64,000 bases of DNA from Vitellaria paradoxa (GCA_019916065.1 CM034239.1:47815812-47879811), one strand, 5' to 3'. Positions 30,447-42,104 are shown, counted from the first letter of the stretch. Notes: a model not told the origin generated them from the sequence alone. Numbers and translations are program-made.

Positions 30447-31763
30447 ATGGGTGGTAGTTCATTCGATGATGATTCGGAATTGGCCTTCCCTTTAAATGGG
30501 GGCCGGAATATTGTTTTGGTTGGCCGCACCGGCAACGGAAAAAGCACAACAGGAAATAGCATCCTGGGAAGGGAGGCATTTAAGTCAGGAGCTAGCTCAG
30601 CCGGTGTTACTGGCACTTGTGAGCTGCAGAAAATTACATTGGAAGATGGCCAGTTTCTTAATGTCATCGACACGCCAGATATATCTATCTATCTATCTTT
30701 TTCTATCAGCATTCAAATTCTTATTCCTTTCCTATCCTATGGGAGCTAAAGACTTTTAAGTGTGCAAAGGCACTTTTTCTAACAATTTTTATTTTTGTGT
30801 TTGTCCCTTTGCAATCTGGAGGAGTTCCAGTCATATACTGTTATAAGGCTGCGTCCGTTGTCTTACAATCCCACGTAGTCAGTGCCAGAGGATGACAGAG
30901 GACTGTGGTGGGATCAAGCTCAGTGCAGAAAAAAATAAATTACTAAATAAATTTTAGAGCAAAATGAATTAACTTATCCCTCAAATAGTTTACCCCATGT
31001 TTTGAACAACCCAATCCAGCCAACTCTCTTAACTTACAGCCCAAGACATTTTATAATTCTGGTTCCGCCTTCACACTTAGCCACGTGCCATATGCGGGGA
31101 TCGGCCTTTATTTTTGCTTATCCACTCTTGGCTAACATTTAGTCTTCTCAATCAGCTAAGCTAACAAAAAATTGCAGGATTATTTGATTTTTCTGGGGAG
31201 ACTGAATCTATCGGCAAAGAGATCTTTAAATGTTTCGAGTTGGCCAAGAAGGGAATTCATGCAGTTATCTTAGTTTTCTCAATAACGAATCGCTTTACAA
31301 AAGAAGAGGAAGCTGCCCTCCAAAGCCTGCACACTTTGTTTGAGGGTAAAATTAATGACTACCTGATTGTTGTATTTACTGGCGGGGCTACACTCGGAAA
31401 AAATCAAACATTGGAAGATTACTTCGGCGTCCGCTGCCCTAAGCCATTAAAGGTAAGTGCGTCTCATGTGTTTTAAACTATTTTGACTTTTATTCACCAT
31501 TGATTGTTGAGTTATGTGTCATAAGATATAAATTGGTACCTTCTGTTCATAACTTTTTGCCCCTAACACCACAATGGAAATAGAACTAATTATGAATATA
31601 TATATATATATATATTCCTTCCCTTTTTATCCCCTAATGCAACTACCATTTACTTTTTTCCTTTTGCAGTTGCGAACCAATGCTATGCAAGTACTGGAGC
31701 CTGCAATTGGTTTATTGGTTATATAATGTGTGAGTTAGATTAGAATATACTGACTGAATGATT

Positions 31764-31863
31764 TTTTTTTTTTTTTTTTTGAAAGGTGAATTTTTTTTTT
31801 TTTATTTTTTGAGGGGAGGGGGAAGACTCGAACTCGAGTCATGAGGGGCAGAAAAGGCTGCTC
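31764..31863 (-). mobile_element. Short tRNA-derived retroposon in intron 2 of IAN copy 3
   Basis: A 100-bp insertion flanked by a perfect 14-bp duplication, CTGACTGAATGATT (31750-31763 and 31864-31877). On the minus strand it has a box-B-like GAGTTCGAGTC and ends in long A tracts, so it is a reverse-oriented tRNA-derived SINE or tRNA retropseudogene. The matching intron of copy 2 has only a single uninterrupted site. Confidence 0.75.
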
Positions 31864-32418
31864 CTGACTGAATGATTATTTTGTGAACATTGGTGTAGGA
31901 AATCCTCCTTTCATGTGACAACAGAATAGTTCTCTTTGATAATAAGACCGAGGATGAATTCAAGAAAGCTGAACGAGTTAAACAACTTCTCTTACTCGTA
32001 GACATGGTTGTAGAGCAGAATGGTGGTCTTCCATATACAGATGAAGTTTGCCGAATTGAAGGTGAGAGAGTCCTTCCCTCTGGCTGTTTTTTCGTTACTG
32101 TAACAAGACGATACTTGGAAGTGAAATTGGAACAATGTTTGACAGAAGGATGCTAATGAACTTCGACGTCAGAAAGATGAAGTCAGTTCCTTGGCGGCAC
32201 GGTGCTCGGATCAGGATCCGGAGTTACCTGAATTGATGGACAAGATGCATAGGTCGTATGAGGAGCTGGTCAAGCGAATAACTGAGATGGTATATATTAG
32301 TAATATAATATTACTAGATTATTATTAAAATATAATACTAGGTTACGATGATTGAAAGAATTGTAAATAATCTACTCAACTAAATGATTTATACGATGAT
32401 AAGAGTTAAAATAACGTT

Positions 32419-32680
32419 GCCCCAAAAGGGGTAGTCGAGTTGGTTCGGATGGCAGGCTGAATAATCTGTGACTAATAGGTCTCGAGTTCGACTCCTCTTG
32501 AGGGCAGTTTTTCCTCTAATTGTGGAGGGTCGTCTAACAGCCTTTTCGGCTGACCCGGTTAGCCAGGACTTGCCTAGGCTAGTTTACCTCATCGTGGTTC
32601 TTTGCTGGCTAGGACCACGTGGCGGGTTTCACCCAGTGCGCACCCATGAGTAGCGGCTACGGGGTTCTTCCCGACCCCAG
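32419..32680 (+). mobile_element. tRNA-derived SINE in intron 4 of IAN copy 3
   Basis: A 262-bp element flanked by a perfect 16-bp target-site duplication, GAGTTAAAATAACGTT (32403-32418 and 32681-32696). It shows a box-A-like GGTAGTCGAGTTGG and a box-B GAGTTCGACTCC about 40 bases later, the polymerase III promoter layout of tRNA-derived SINEs. It is GC-rich against an AT-rich intron and ends CCGACCCCAG without a long A tail. Confidence 0.82.
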
Positions 32681-34598
32681 GAGTTAAAATAACGTTACAC
32701 TTCATTTGAAATGGTAAATTTAATATGATTTAATTTCATTTGATGCGAATTTTCACTAATTATTATGTTTATAAATAAAATAATATTATTAAGAGTTAGA
32801 TTTGATTTCATTTGGTAACTTAAATTTTAGTGTTTCTATATAATTTGAAATTTAATTCATAAATTTTAGTGTTTCTATACAATTTGAAATTTAATTCAAA
32901 ATAATAGAATTTATGAGAATTCATTATTTTCTTAACCAATTTAAGTAAATTGATTAATTTATCCTCTTATATCATATTTTTTACTTCCTAGTAACATAGT
33001 TAAATTTGATATTTCTCTTAAATTAAATCAATTCAATTCTTAAATTTAAATTATGCTTCAAACTCATAATTTTATTTATCAAATTAAATCGAATTAATTT
33101 TTTATTTTAAAATTTAATCAATTTTAAGAGATTAATATTTTGAATCGGAGCTTAAAAGTTTGTAACCAAATTGTTTTGTTTTACAGGTTCAATCAAGGCT
33201 CAAAGAGTCTACTCGCATGCTTGAACAGCAATTGGCAGAGGAGCGAGCCGCGTGACGGAAGGCAGAAGAGAATGCGCAGAAGGAGGTTGAGGATCTTAGG
33301 CAACGTTTGGAGAGTGCCCAGAGAGAAACCAATGATCTTCGCAAGCTAGCCGAGAGGGGCAATTGTTCTATTTTATGATGATATGTCGAGGCCGTTGAAG
33401 AGTTTTCCGGAGCACCACCTATCGTAAATAGTTTAATCTGTGAGAACAAGTAGACGAGTTAATGAACTTTATTTTATCTTGAAGTTGTGACTTCATTATT
33501 TACCATGCTTGTGTTTGTAACCTTGTTTACTGTTCTTTTTTATTTTATTTTTCTCCAGTTTCGGATTTAATGTGTGGAGTTTGAATTTTGCTGGAATATT
33601 AATATTTCAACGGTGCTGGCAAAACCTCTTTGATATCTTTAATTGCAACTCGTTTCCTGCTCTTGATTTCTCTTGTTGAGTTCATTGATATCTGGATTAA
33701 TTTAGTGCTTCACATTTACTTATTTTTTGATTCTTTAGTACTTTTTTGAGTTATTTTCTATCTTCTTCTTTATTTTTGATATTTTTAGATACATGATTCA
33801 CATTTCTAAGAAAAGGTGAAGATAAAAATGAATAAATAATAAAACCATAAAGCTTTTGTAGTAGTTTTTTATACTTTCAAATATTTTTTCTTTAATCTCT
33901 TAATAAAATTGTAAAACTATCCAAATTATTCGACTCACTCAAATTTGATTCGTGGGCTGTTTGTCACACAAAAATAATAATAATAAAAATAATTTTTACC
34001 AATTTTTCCCCCAAGCAAAAAAATTGACTTTCTTCAATCTTTACTAATATTTTTATAATTTTTATCATCTCTCTCAAATTTTCGCTAACTTTCTTCCATT
34101 TTTACAAATTTATACTAGGCAATTAACTAATCATTAAATTGCCATGTGTTAGTTCCAAATGCAAAATTGTATATTTTTTGTGCAGCCAAATGACCCATCG
34201 GTGATACATTTGTTCAAACTTTACTCAAAATATAAATAAATTAAATTAATTATTTATTTTGATTCTATTAACAACTAAATTTTATTGCATTAGATATATA
34301 ATTTACTAAAAATTGCCCGCGCCTAAACGTACGTATGAATTACAATTTGACCTACAAAAAGTTTAAATGTAAATTTGTAAAACAAACCTAGATGAAAAGT
34401 TGTTAAAATAATCTATAAAAATCATAAATTTGAAGAGACTTAAGGATAATATAACTATGACCTTGACAAAATTTGACAAAAATCAAGTGTACATGAGAAA
34501 TTATGAAATTAACTTATAAAAATAAAAGTTACGAATCAAAAATTATTTTGAGTTATGCATATTACTATCACTTAAACATTCTTAACCTAATCTTGTAA

Positions 34599-34640
<42 letters not shown>

Positions 34641-35250
34641 CAATCAATCAATCAATTAAATAGCCAAAGTCTAAACTTATTTTTTTTTAAAAAGTCACTA
34701 ATCAAAAAAAATAATGAGAAATCAGTATCGTTTTAACTTAAATACACCTTGACCAAATTAATAGCTACATTAAAAATAAAAATAAAAATAAAATCAACTA
34801 ATTCAATAGTATAGCCAACTAGTTATTTCAATTCATTATATATATAAGTAAAAAAATCATTGTACAATTTACAATAGTTTATGATACGAAAATACGCCAT
34901 CCATGTTATTAGGATATTGTTCGTGTCAAAATGTACTTCCTTAGGCATGGGATAAATCTAACCTCTATCAATTTGAATATCAATGAAAAACAAAAAATAA
35001 TTATCAAGGCCCACAACAAAATATAGAAAAATTAATTCACATAAATAATTTCACAATAATATTAACACGGGATCAAAAATTTATCCGAGTTTGAATAATT
35101 TGATTGTATCTTAAACCATATTCGACAAAAATTAAGATATATTTAATACACAATTGGAGATGCATCAACACATATTAGCAATTAAAAGTTAAATAATCTT
35201 TAAACTAAAAAGAATTGTAACAATTAAAAAACATCTTAGGGAGAATAATT

Positions 35251-35589
35251 AAGGGCTCATTTGGTTTATTTTTATATTTTTTATTTTCTATTTTTGTTTT
35301 TCATTTTCTGTTTTGAATTTATTTTTCATTTTGTGCTTTCGAAAACAAATGAAACAAGTCAAAACTCATTTGATTACTTGTGTTTTCAAAATTTGTTTTC
35401 AAAAATAAAAAATGACTTTATACATGAAATGAAAAATGGTAAAAAATCGTTTTGAGAGTTTTTAACAAAAAATGAGGAAAATCTCAAAACATAAAAAATA
35501 GAGTATTTTCTATTTCTTCGTTTTGAGTTTTTAACACATAAAACAAAAATAAAAAACAGAAAATAGAAAAATAAACCAAATGCCACCTA
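35251..35589. repeat. Palindromic MITE of the GGTTTATTTTTATTTT type
   Basis: Left end AGGGCTCATTTGGTTTATTT and right end, in reverse complement, AGGTGGCATTTGGTTTATTT, continuing as matching TTTTCTATTTTTGTTTTT tracts. No coding capacity. The flanks share AATAAT, perhaps an eroded target-site duplication. Confidence 0.6.
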
Positions 35590-35991
35590 AATAATCTGAT
35601 TAATCTAAGAAGCATTTTAAAAAGTAAGGACTTTTTTTATTTTTATTGAATATGCAAGGTATTTGGTTCAGTTTGTCTACATCTCGACTAATATCTTGAG
35701 CTTTTAAAGTTAATGACCGAGAAAACCCTCAATGGCCTTAAGAAGACTTGAACCAGTAACAAATAGGAAACAAATCTAAAATTTTACTACTTGAGTTACT
35801 TTTCAAGATTAAGAAAGTAAATATAAGTTGAGTTCGATTTTAAAGAAAATTGGTAGGTGGGTATGATAAAAGAATAAAAATGAGTTAGATGTGATTAGAA
35901 GAGAGAGAGAGAGAGACTATTTTTCAATTAATAGCAAAAGAGACAAAGACTAAGATTCAGTAATAGAGGTTATAATAGTTGAAACTAGGGA

Positions 35992-36027
35992 TCCCTCCCC
36001 TCGGCTTACCTATCAAAAAAAAAAAAA
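35992..36027 (+). mobile_element. Extremely 5'-truncated retroposon, 36 bp
   Basis: The 36-bp sequence TCCCTCCCCTCGG...TATC ending in 13 A residues is flanked by a perfect 16-bp direct repeat, TAGTTGAAACTAGGGA (35976-35991 and 36028-36043). This is the signature of target-primed reverse transcription that stopped soon after starting at a poly(A) tail. The parent element is unknown. Confidence 0.7.
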
Positions 36028-36830
36028 TAGTTGAAACTAGGGAGGGAAAGAATGGGGTAGGGTTCTGGCGACATTAAGACAAGACTGAAGGTTGATTTTT
36101 AATTAGCAAGTTAGTTACGATTAGGCGGGATATAAAAAGTTAGAGAATTAAAATATGCCATTCATTTAATTTTAAAAGGGACAATATCAGACAAGACAAT
36201 TAAAATTTTAGGTTTTATATACATTAAAATTAAATTTTTAATTAAATATTCATTTTTTAAGAATTTTTAAAAGAAAATTAACTCTAAAAAAATAATTTTT
36301 TTAAAATAAAAAATCTTAGTCGACTTTATAGGTATCAATATACAGTGTCTAATAAATACATAAAATTTTATTATTTATTAAAAATATTATCATATTTTTT
36401 AAAATATTAATTTAAAAAATTTTATAAAAAATATTTAAAAAATATAAAAATAGTGAAATAATGTGTTTCAATATGAAGTGACCGAAAAAATAACTAAAAT
36501 AGAGAGAAAAAATAATCATGCCCATTGAACAAAATAATCAACGACTGAAAATATGTCAAATTAAATTCTAGAGCTTAATTATTATATAGATTTTGAATTA
36601 CACATATCAAGTCAAACACTGTCATTTTTTTAATAGATGGGGTGGAATTAAATTCAAAATAATAAAATTCCTAAAGAAAAAATATAAAATTCCTAACACT
36701 TAAAGTAATAATTATTTTTTATTATTTCACACAACTAAGAATTAGTAAAAAAAATTTATTCTGACTAATTATTTATAAATAATAATCAGATTAAATAATA
36801 AAAATTAAAAAAATAGTTAATTACGTTTTT

Positions 36831-37030
36831 GTTTGATGTCTTTTATTTTATTTCTTCTTTGCGAAATTTATTTTCTGCGCATCTAAGAATAATTTAATAA
36901 ATTTTAATCCAAATAATTATTTATAAATAATAATCAAATTAAAATAATATAAATTAAAAAAATAATTAATTACGTTTTTGTTTGATGTATTTTATTTTAT
37001 TTCTTCTTTGCGAAATTTATTTGCTTTTAG
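36831..37030. repeat. Tandem duplication with period about 139 bp
   Basis: TTACGTTTTTGTTTGATGT, then TTTTATTTTATTTCTTCTTT and GCGAAATTTATTT occur at 36831 and again at 36970. They are separated by AT-rich sequence that itself repeats (AATAATTATTTATAAATAAT). A single copy of this phrase occurs at about 29521 in unit 3, so the duplication arose in unit 4. Confidence 0.6.
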
Positions 37031-37342
37031 TTCTGTTCTACCTCATCTATTAAAAAAAAAAGAATGATTGCATTTAATAAAATTTAATTATTATTAGAAT
37101 AAAAAATAATAAGTATAATTATATGATAAAAAATAAAATTTGAAAAGTCGTGTATTAAAACGTTTTTAAAGGTAAACAGATCGTTTAAAATTCAGATTGA
37201 TACTAACGTTCCAGCTTTTCATAAAAATTTAATGAAAGAGATCGCAGCTATTTTTATTCTAACCAGACAGCAATATACAGTTATATATGGCGATATATAT
37301 ATATATATATTGGGATCTCGTGTCTCTGCCCTTCTCTTTCCA

Positions 37343-37890
37343 CAGTGGCGGAGCCACGTTATGGCAGGGGGGCAAGTGAACTCTGAATTTTTGATATTAA
37401 ATTACAAAAATGTCTTTGGTATTTTACCTTTAATTGAAAAATAAATGAATTCAAAGTTAAGTTATATTGGTCTTATTTAAAAATTAAGGTAAATTCAAAA
37501 ATTTTCAACATAAAAAGAGTTTATAAAAATTAAATCCAAATATTTTTTTGAAATAAAATATATTGTCCTATTACACTATTCAATATTTTTGTACATAATA
37601 TCAAAAAATATAATATATAACATAATAAATTCTATAAACAATAAAAACTTAATAATAATTATATTTTTTTAAGTAATGATAGATATCTTATTAAATCTTA
37701 GATACTGTTAAAATAACTAGTTAAACCATTAAATTGAAAAAAGTATAATCAACGGTTTAATGTTCAAGAATAATTTTATCTCTCCCTAAAAGCGATATTA
37801 TTTCTCTCCTACTCTTAGTCCGAAGATAACTTGTTATTCCCGTCTTAGATACTCGGTGCCCCCTGACTGAAAATTCTGAATCCGCTCCTG
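37343..37890. mobile_element. hAT-like non-autonomous element splitting the unit 4 leader remnant
   Basis: A 548-bp insertion flanked by a perfect 8-bp duplication, TCTTTCCA (37335-37342 and 37891-37898). The ends CAGTGGCGGAGCC and, in reverse complement, CAGGAGCGGATTC are imperfect inverted repeats of a type I recall as common in plants. The interior is AT-rich and without a transposase frame. Joining the flanks recreates CTTCTCTTTCCAAA, the phrase found in the copy 3 leader. Confidence 0.72.
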
Positions 37891-38111
37891 TCTTTCCAAA
37901 TCATGTCTTTTAATATGTTATCAATTTAGTAATCTACCCTTTAAAAAGCAAGTCGTCATATTTTTAACTTGAATCATGGGATTCACTTGATTTAAAATAA
38001 AGGACTGAGATTTAATTTCAAGAAATTAAAGTTAAAAGAAGTTAAAGTTAAAAGCCAACTTCAGCCCCATCCTTTTCCGCGAGGGGCATACCCATCCTTT
38101 CCTGCAAGGGG

Positions 38112-38169
38112 CATAAAAGTCTGTTTAAATACCAAGGTCACATAAAAGTCTGTTTAAATACCAAGGTCA
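38112..38169. repeat. 29-bp tandem duplication
   Basis: CATAAAAGTCTGTTTAAATA followed by CCAAGGTCA occurs twice back to back (38112-38140 and 38141-38169). Just before it, CCCATCCTTT.CC.GC.AGGGGCATA is also repeated (about 38066-38115). Confidence 0.85.
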
Positions 38170-38329
38170 AAAAAACTATAAAGAGAGGGAGAGAAATTGT
38201 TGGGAATTTCCTTCTACTAGCCAAGTTCGAAGGGTAGAAAAATTCGGTTTCAAGGGGAATTGCAATAAAAAAATTCACCGTAGGAAGGGTAGTAGAAAAT
38301 GCGGGGTAGCGATTTCTTTATATTTAATT

Positions 38330-39066
38330 TAATAGTTTCAATTTAATTTAATTAAATTTATTTTTAAAATAAAAATAAAAGTTTAAAAATTTTGACTGAA
38401 ATACAATTAATACTGAATGTTAAAGATTACGTATCATTAAAGTGTAAAGAAATCTTAGCTGTTTGTTTTACCACTGCAGCCCCTGTAGTGGATTTTTCAC
38501 TGCAGCTCCCTTGAATCCAGAAAAATCAGAGTTCCAGGGGGCTGCAGTGGATAAATCAACGGTTAAAATGTGATTGCATTAAATTTAATGATCTTAATTT
38601 ATTGTAATAAAATTAAATTTAAAATAAAAATAGAAGTTAAACAAAATTTAATTGGAACGTAATTAATAAAGAATATGAAATGACACATCTTATTTTAATG
38701 CAATCATATCCTAGCCGTTGATTTACCCACTGTAGCCCCTGCAGTAGATTTTCCCACTGCAGCCCCCTGGAACCCGAAAAATCAGGGTTCTAGGGGGCTG
38801 CAGTGAAGAAATCCACTGCAGGGGATGCAGTGAAAGAATGAAGGGTTGAGATTTATTTTTACTTTAATGACATGCGACTTTTTACATTCTGTATTAATTG
38901 TGTTCCAATCAGATTTTTTTAACTTTTATTTTTATTTTGAAAATAATTTTAATTAAATTAAATTAGAACCATTCGATTAAAAACAATCAAATCTCAGCCT
39001 TTGATTTTCTACTGCAGCCCCTACAATGGATTTGTTCACTGCAGCTCCCGGAACCCGAAAAATCAT
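38330..39066. repeat. Cluster of GC-cored palindromes with AT-rich arms
   Basis: Three related GC-rich cores built from CACTGCAGCCCC units lie at 38471-38550, 38726-38832 and about 39010-39066. In the middle core, the 21 bases at 38755-38775 pair with 38785-38805 (one mismatch) around the loop GAAAAATCA. An outer stem pairs 38728-38754 with 38806-38832. AT-rich arms about 130-150 bp long on both sides of the middle core (about 38590-38727 and 38833-38985) are inverted copies of each other, and the segment 38330-38465 is a further copy in the left orientation. No open reading frame is present. It could be a MITE that duplicated in place, or a cluster of fold-back elements. Confidence 0.7.
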
Positions 39067-39728
39067 GGTAAAATTAATTAATATATGGGCAATGTATATA
39101 AATGTAGATTAATTGGGGAGGCCTCTTGTCTACTACCTCAGGCTTCATGGATGGTGCTTTTAATTAACCCTGTATCCAACCCACACAAGAATGGGCAATT
39201 AATTATTGCAGCTAGCTTGTGCCATATTTTGTGTTGCTTTTAGCGTTGAGGAATCAAAAAGTCATATTAGTAAATTTTAGGGTTAGCTTGGGTACTATAA
39301 TTGGTTTTTGGTTTCTCTTTATTTAACTTATTTTTGTCTTATATGAATTTTTTTAATAAAATTTATTTTTTTAAGTTTTTTTAGCTTATTTTTAAACTGA
39401 GCATAATTTTTTTATATTTTTTTGTGAATACAATTAATACGCCCAATGACTAAAATTTAAAATAATAAAATTTTTGGAAAAAAAAAAATTAAAAAATGAT
39501 TTATGGTACCCAAACCAAGCTCCAGTGCTAGTATGGCATTGCTTTTTGGGCCACCACATAGCTTCCTTTGTTTATGGTTGAGGATTCCTTCAAGTTATGA
39601 TAATATATAGTGTAATTGTAAAGCTTCATGTATCTCTTAAATTAAGTAATGAGTGATATTGCAGCTACGTATAGGTGATTGTTGATCGGAGGCTAGGTTA
39701 GATTACATACAACTTGTCTTCATCTACT

Positions 39729-39872
39729 TGTTTTGGATTTCACTAGATCACCCTTCCGTGTTTTATCAAAAATCCACTTGCTATATATTGTATTGCTGTT
39801 TGTTTTGGATTTCACTAGATCACCCTTCCGTGTTTTATCAAAAATCCACTTGCTCTATATTGTATTGCTGTG
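39729..39872. repeat. 72-bp tandem duplication
   Basis: Two units, 39729-39800 and 39801-39872, differ at only a few bases (for example TTGCTATATATTG against TTGCTCTATATTG). They make a repeated 24-residue open frame by chance. Recent origin is likely. Confidence 0.85.
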
Positions 39873-40808
39873 GGTTTCTTTTTAAATACATTTATATCAC
39901 TCCACTTGCTATTTTGGATTCTTAAGGATCGATCTTATAAGTCTACTTCCCATATCATCACTTTGGTAAGCAATGAGTAGTCGGTTTCCTTTTTTTTTTT
40001 TTTTTTGGTTGAAGCCTGTTAATCATATTTTAAAAAGAAAATATGGTAAGAAAAAATTAAAATTTTTTTTTATTTGTAAGTGAGTTATCCTATTTTAAGT
40101 ATTTTATATATATTTTTTTTTAAATAAATGTAAATAATATGTCTAAAATCTGTTGCATGAGAAGAAAAAAAAATGGAAAGAAAAAAAAATCGACCTATAA
40201 AACAAGAGTAAATATTATGATAGTGTAATTACAAGTAAATCAGAGTACATAATCTTGCAGAATATTATTAAAAACGATTGCATGCCTTCTTCTCATTCGG
40301 GTCTTTGCACTTAAAACCTTCATTAACTTAATCATTGGGATCTTTTAACCTTGATCATTGGGACCTTTTAAGGATACTTTAGGATTGGTGGTCATTCACT
40401 TTTTTAGCATCTTTTAGGCACCGTTTGGTGTACTAAAAATCAAAAAAAAAAATTAAAAATTTTAAAAATCTTTAAAACCTATTCACTTTTTATCTCACTA
40501 CACGAATTATGAACTCACACTTTATCTCACTTTTTATCACTCTAATAAGAAAATTTCAATTATGGAGATTCTAGGTTATCTTATTTAATCATCAATGACT
40601 ATTCCATTAAATGTTATGGTTCGTATTGTGATTATTTTTCTTGGGCGATCAAAAGTGAAAATATAATTATTTGCTGTGATTAATTTTCTTTAAATATCAA
40701 AAGTGAACCACAAATTATATTAAAAAAAAAAAACTACTATTGGTTATCAAACTATATTATCATTAAATTCTTTGAACTAATTAAATAGCATATTATTATC
40801 GATGCCTC

Positions 40809-40890
40809 AACTTATACACATCGAGTGGTTATGATCATGACATGTGTTGAACTTATACATATCGAGTGGTTATGATCATGACATGTCAAG
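40809..40890. repeat. 41-bp tandem duplication
   Basis: AACTTATACA.ATCGAGTGG followed by TTATGATCATGACATGT occurs twice with a period of 41 bases. The palindromic ATGATCAT is included in each unit. Confidence 0.8.
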
Positions 40891-42104
40891 TCACTCAACA
40901 CAAATTTGACTCATAATTTAATTAAGAACAATATTAGATGCATTTCATTCTTAATTTCTCACACTAATAATTAGTATTCATTGTAACATAATGGACTATA
41001 TAGTATGAATAAAAAAGTTAAAAATAAAATGCTAAATCGCATTCAAAAAATTATCTTAAATTCAACGAATTAATTTGTTAGATACATATTTATTTAATTA
41101 TTTTGGATTTTAATAAATTAAATGAATTAATTGTTAGGATTTTGATCTAATATTCAAATAAATTTAAGATTTGATTTGAATGATGTCAATTATCTAGACA
41201 TTATTACTCATTTTGTTAGGAAACTATTTTAAAAAATAAAATAAAAAATAGCTAGCCACCTAGAGCACCATTATACTTTTAAATGTTGAATTAATGCATT
41301 AGGAATAACTTGTATGGTTAAGTGGGTTTTTGGTGTGTCTCGTTTTGTCCCGCATTAGCATTAAAAATTCAAAACACTTCCACCCACCTTTATTTAACTA
41401 ATTCAACAAAGAATGTCGTAAAATGATGATCGATTGCTTTGTAAAACCATTACTTATAGCCGTTGTCTTTTTTGAAATCAAACCGTTGCATTATTTGCTT
41501 GTTTGAAAAATATTGTCACATAAACGAATAGACAATGCCCGATAATGTCACAGGATCAAATATTCGTTGCCATGTTATCTAACAACGTTTTTTTTTTTTT
41601 TTTTTTTTTAATCGCCTTTTGTAATAATTTTTGTTTGTTGTTGTAAGTCACTTTTGTTGTGGTGATTATCTCAAATAACTTCACAATTTCATCCTAATCA
41701 AGCAATAATTTAGTTTGAATAATGTGTCATATCGTTCATTAATAATAAGTACATAACCTCCTCTTGTTTTTATTTTGTGCATAAGATTAAAAATCGAATA
41801 ATTTGAACCAGTTTATATTAATTTTGTTAAAAATTAAATTGAAATTGACTTATTATGAAATCCAGTTAATTTTAAAGTTTATTTAATTTTAAATTTGATT
41901 CGTTAAATATAAATGTATATAAAATTATCAAGTCATTCCAAAATATTCAACTCTATTATTACTTTGTTTAAGATCGATTTAAAAGTTCAGCAAACCAACT
42001 TATTTATAACTTGACCGTGTATGCATGGGTAATTGCGTGCATTCATAAAGATTGTGATAAAGTTTCACTAACTCGGTAATTATTCGAAATCTACTCTCTG
42101 GAAA

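Larger units (their letters stand above)
30447..33378 (+). pseudogene. AIG1/IAN GTPase copy 3, broken
   Basis: Exon equivalents are 30447-30678, 31178-31452, 31899-32061, 32146-32289 and 33187-33378. Three independent lesions are visible. The donor after exon 1 is AT (30679-30680) where copies 1 and 2 have GT. Exon 3 is 163 nt instead of 165: two bases are lost in the GAAGTTT..GC segment near 32045, so reading enters exon 4 out of frame and meets TAA at 32154-32156. Exon 5 has an in-frame TGA at 33253-33255, where copy 1 reads CGG TTG after GCA. The P-loop GRTGNGKS and a terminal CSIL-encoding end are still recognisable, so decay is recent. A SINE fragment sits in intron 2 and a full SINE in intron 4. 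It may still be transcribed, but no full-length GTPase is expected. Confidence 0.85.
33379..37334. other. Gene-less fourth unit of the IAN array
   Basis: After 3' sequence of copy 3, the spacer typical of the array begins again near 33700. It continues through stretches homologous to 29230-29960 (AATTACACATAT.AAGTCAAA; TAATGAAAGAGATCGCAGC at about 37228; AACCAGACAGCAATATACAG) and reaches the leader phrase CCCTTCTCTTTCCA at 37329-37342. No AIG1 exon follows. Other contents are listed separately. A run of AAT triplets lies at about 34603-34640. Confidence 0.65.

Noticed and set aside
30679..31177. Copy 3 intron 1 as a functional AT-AG (U12-type) intron
   Set aside because: The sequence after the exon is ATATATCTAT rather than the ATATCCTT needed for a U12 donor, no U12 branch-site motif is apparent, and the paralogous introns are ordinary GT-AG. 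Simple donor loss is the better reading.
32430..32500. A functional tRNA gene
   Set aside because: Box A and box B are present, but no cloverleaf with paired acceptor ends can be drawn and the segment lies between target-site duplications, so it is the head of a SINE.
38330..39066. A CRISPR-like array, because of spaced similar GC cores
   Set aside because: The cores are palindromic and in mixed orientation, spacers are themselves inverted copies, and this is a plant nuclear genome.
39728..39925. A repeat-containing 65-residue protein
   Set aside because: The frame exists only because a 72-bp (multiple of three) segment is tandemly duplicated; there is no other support.
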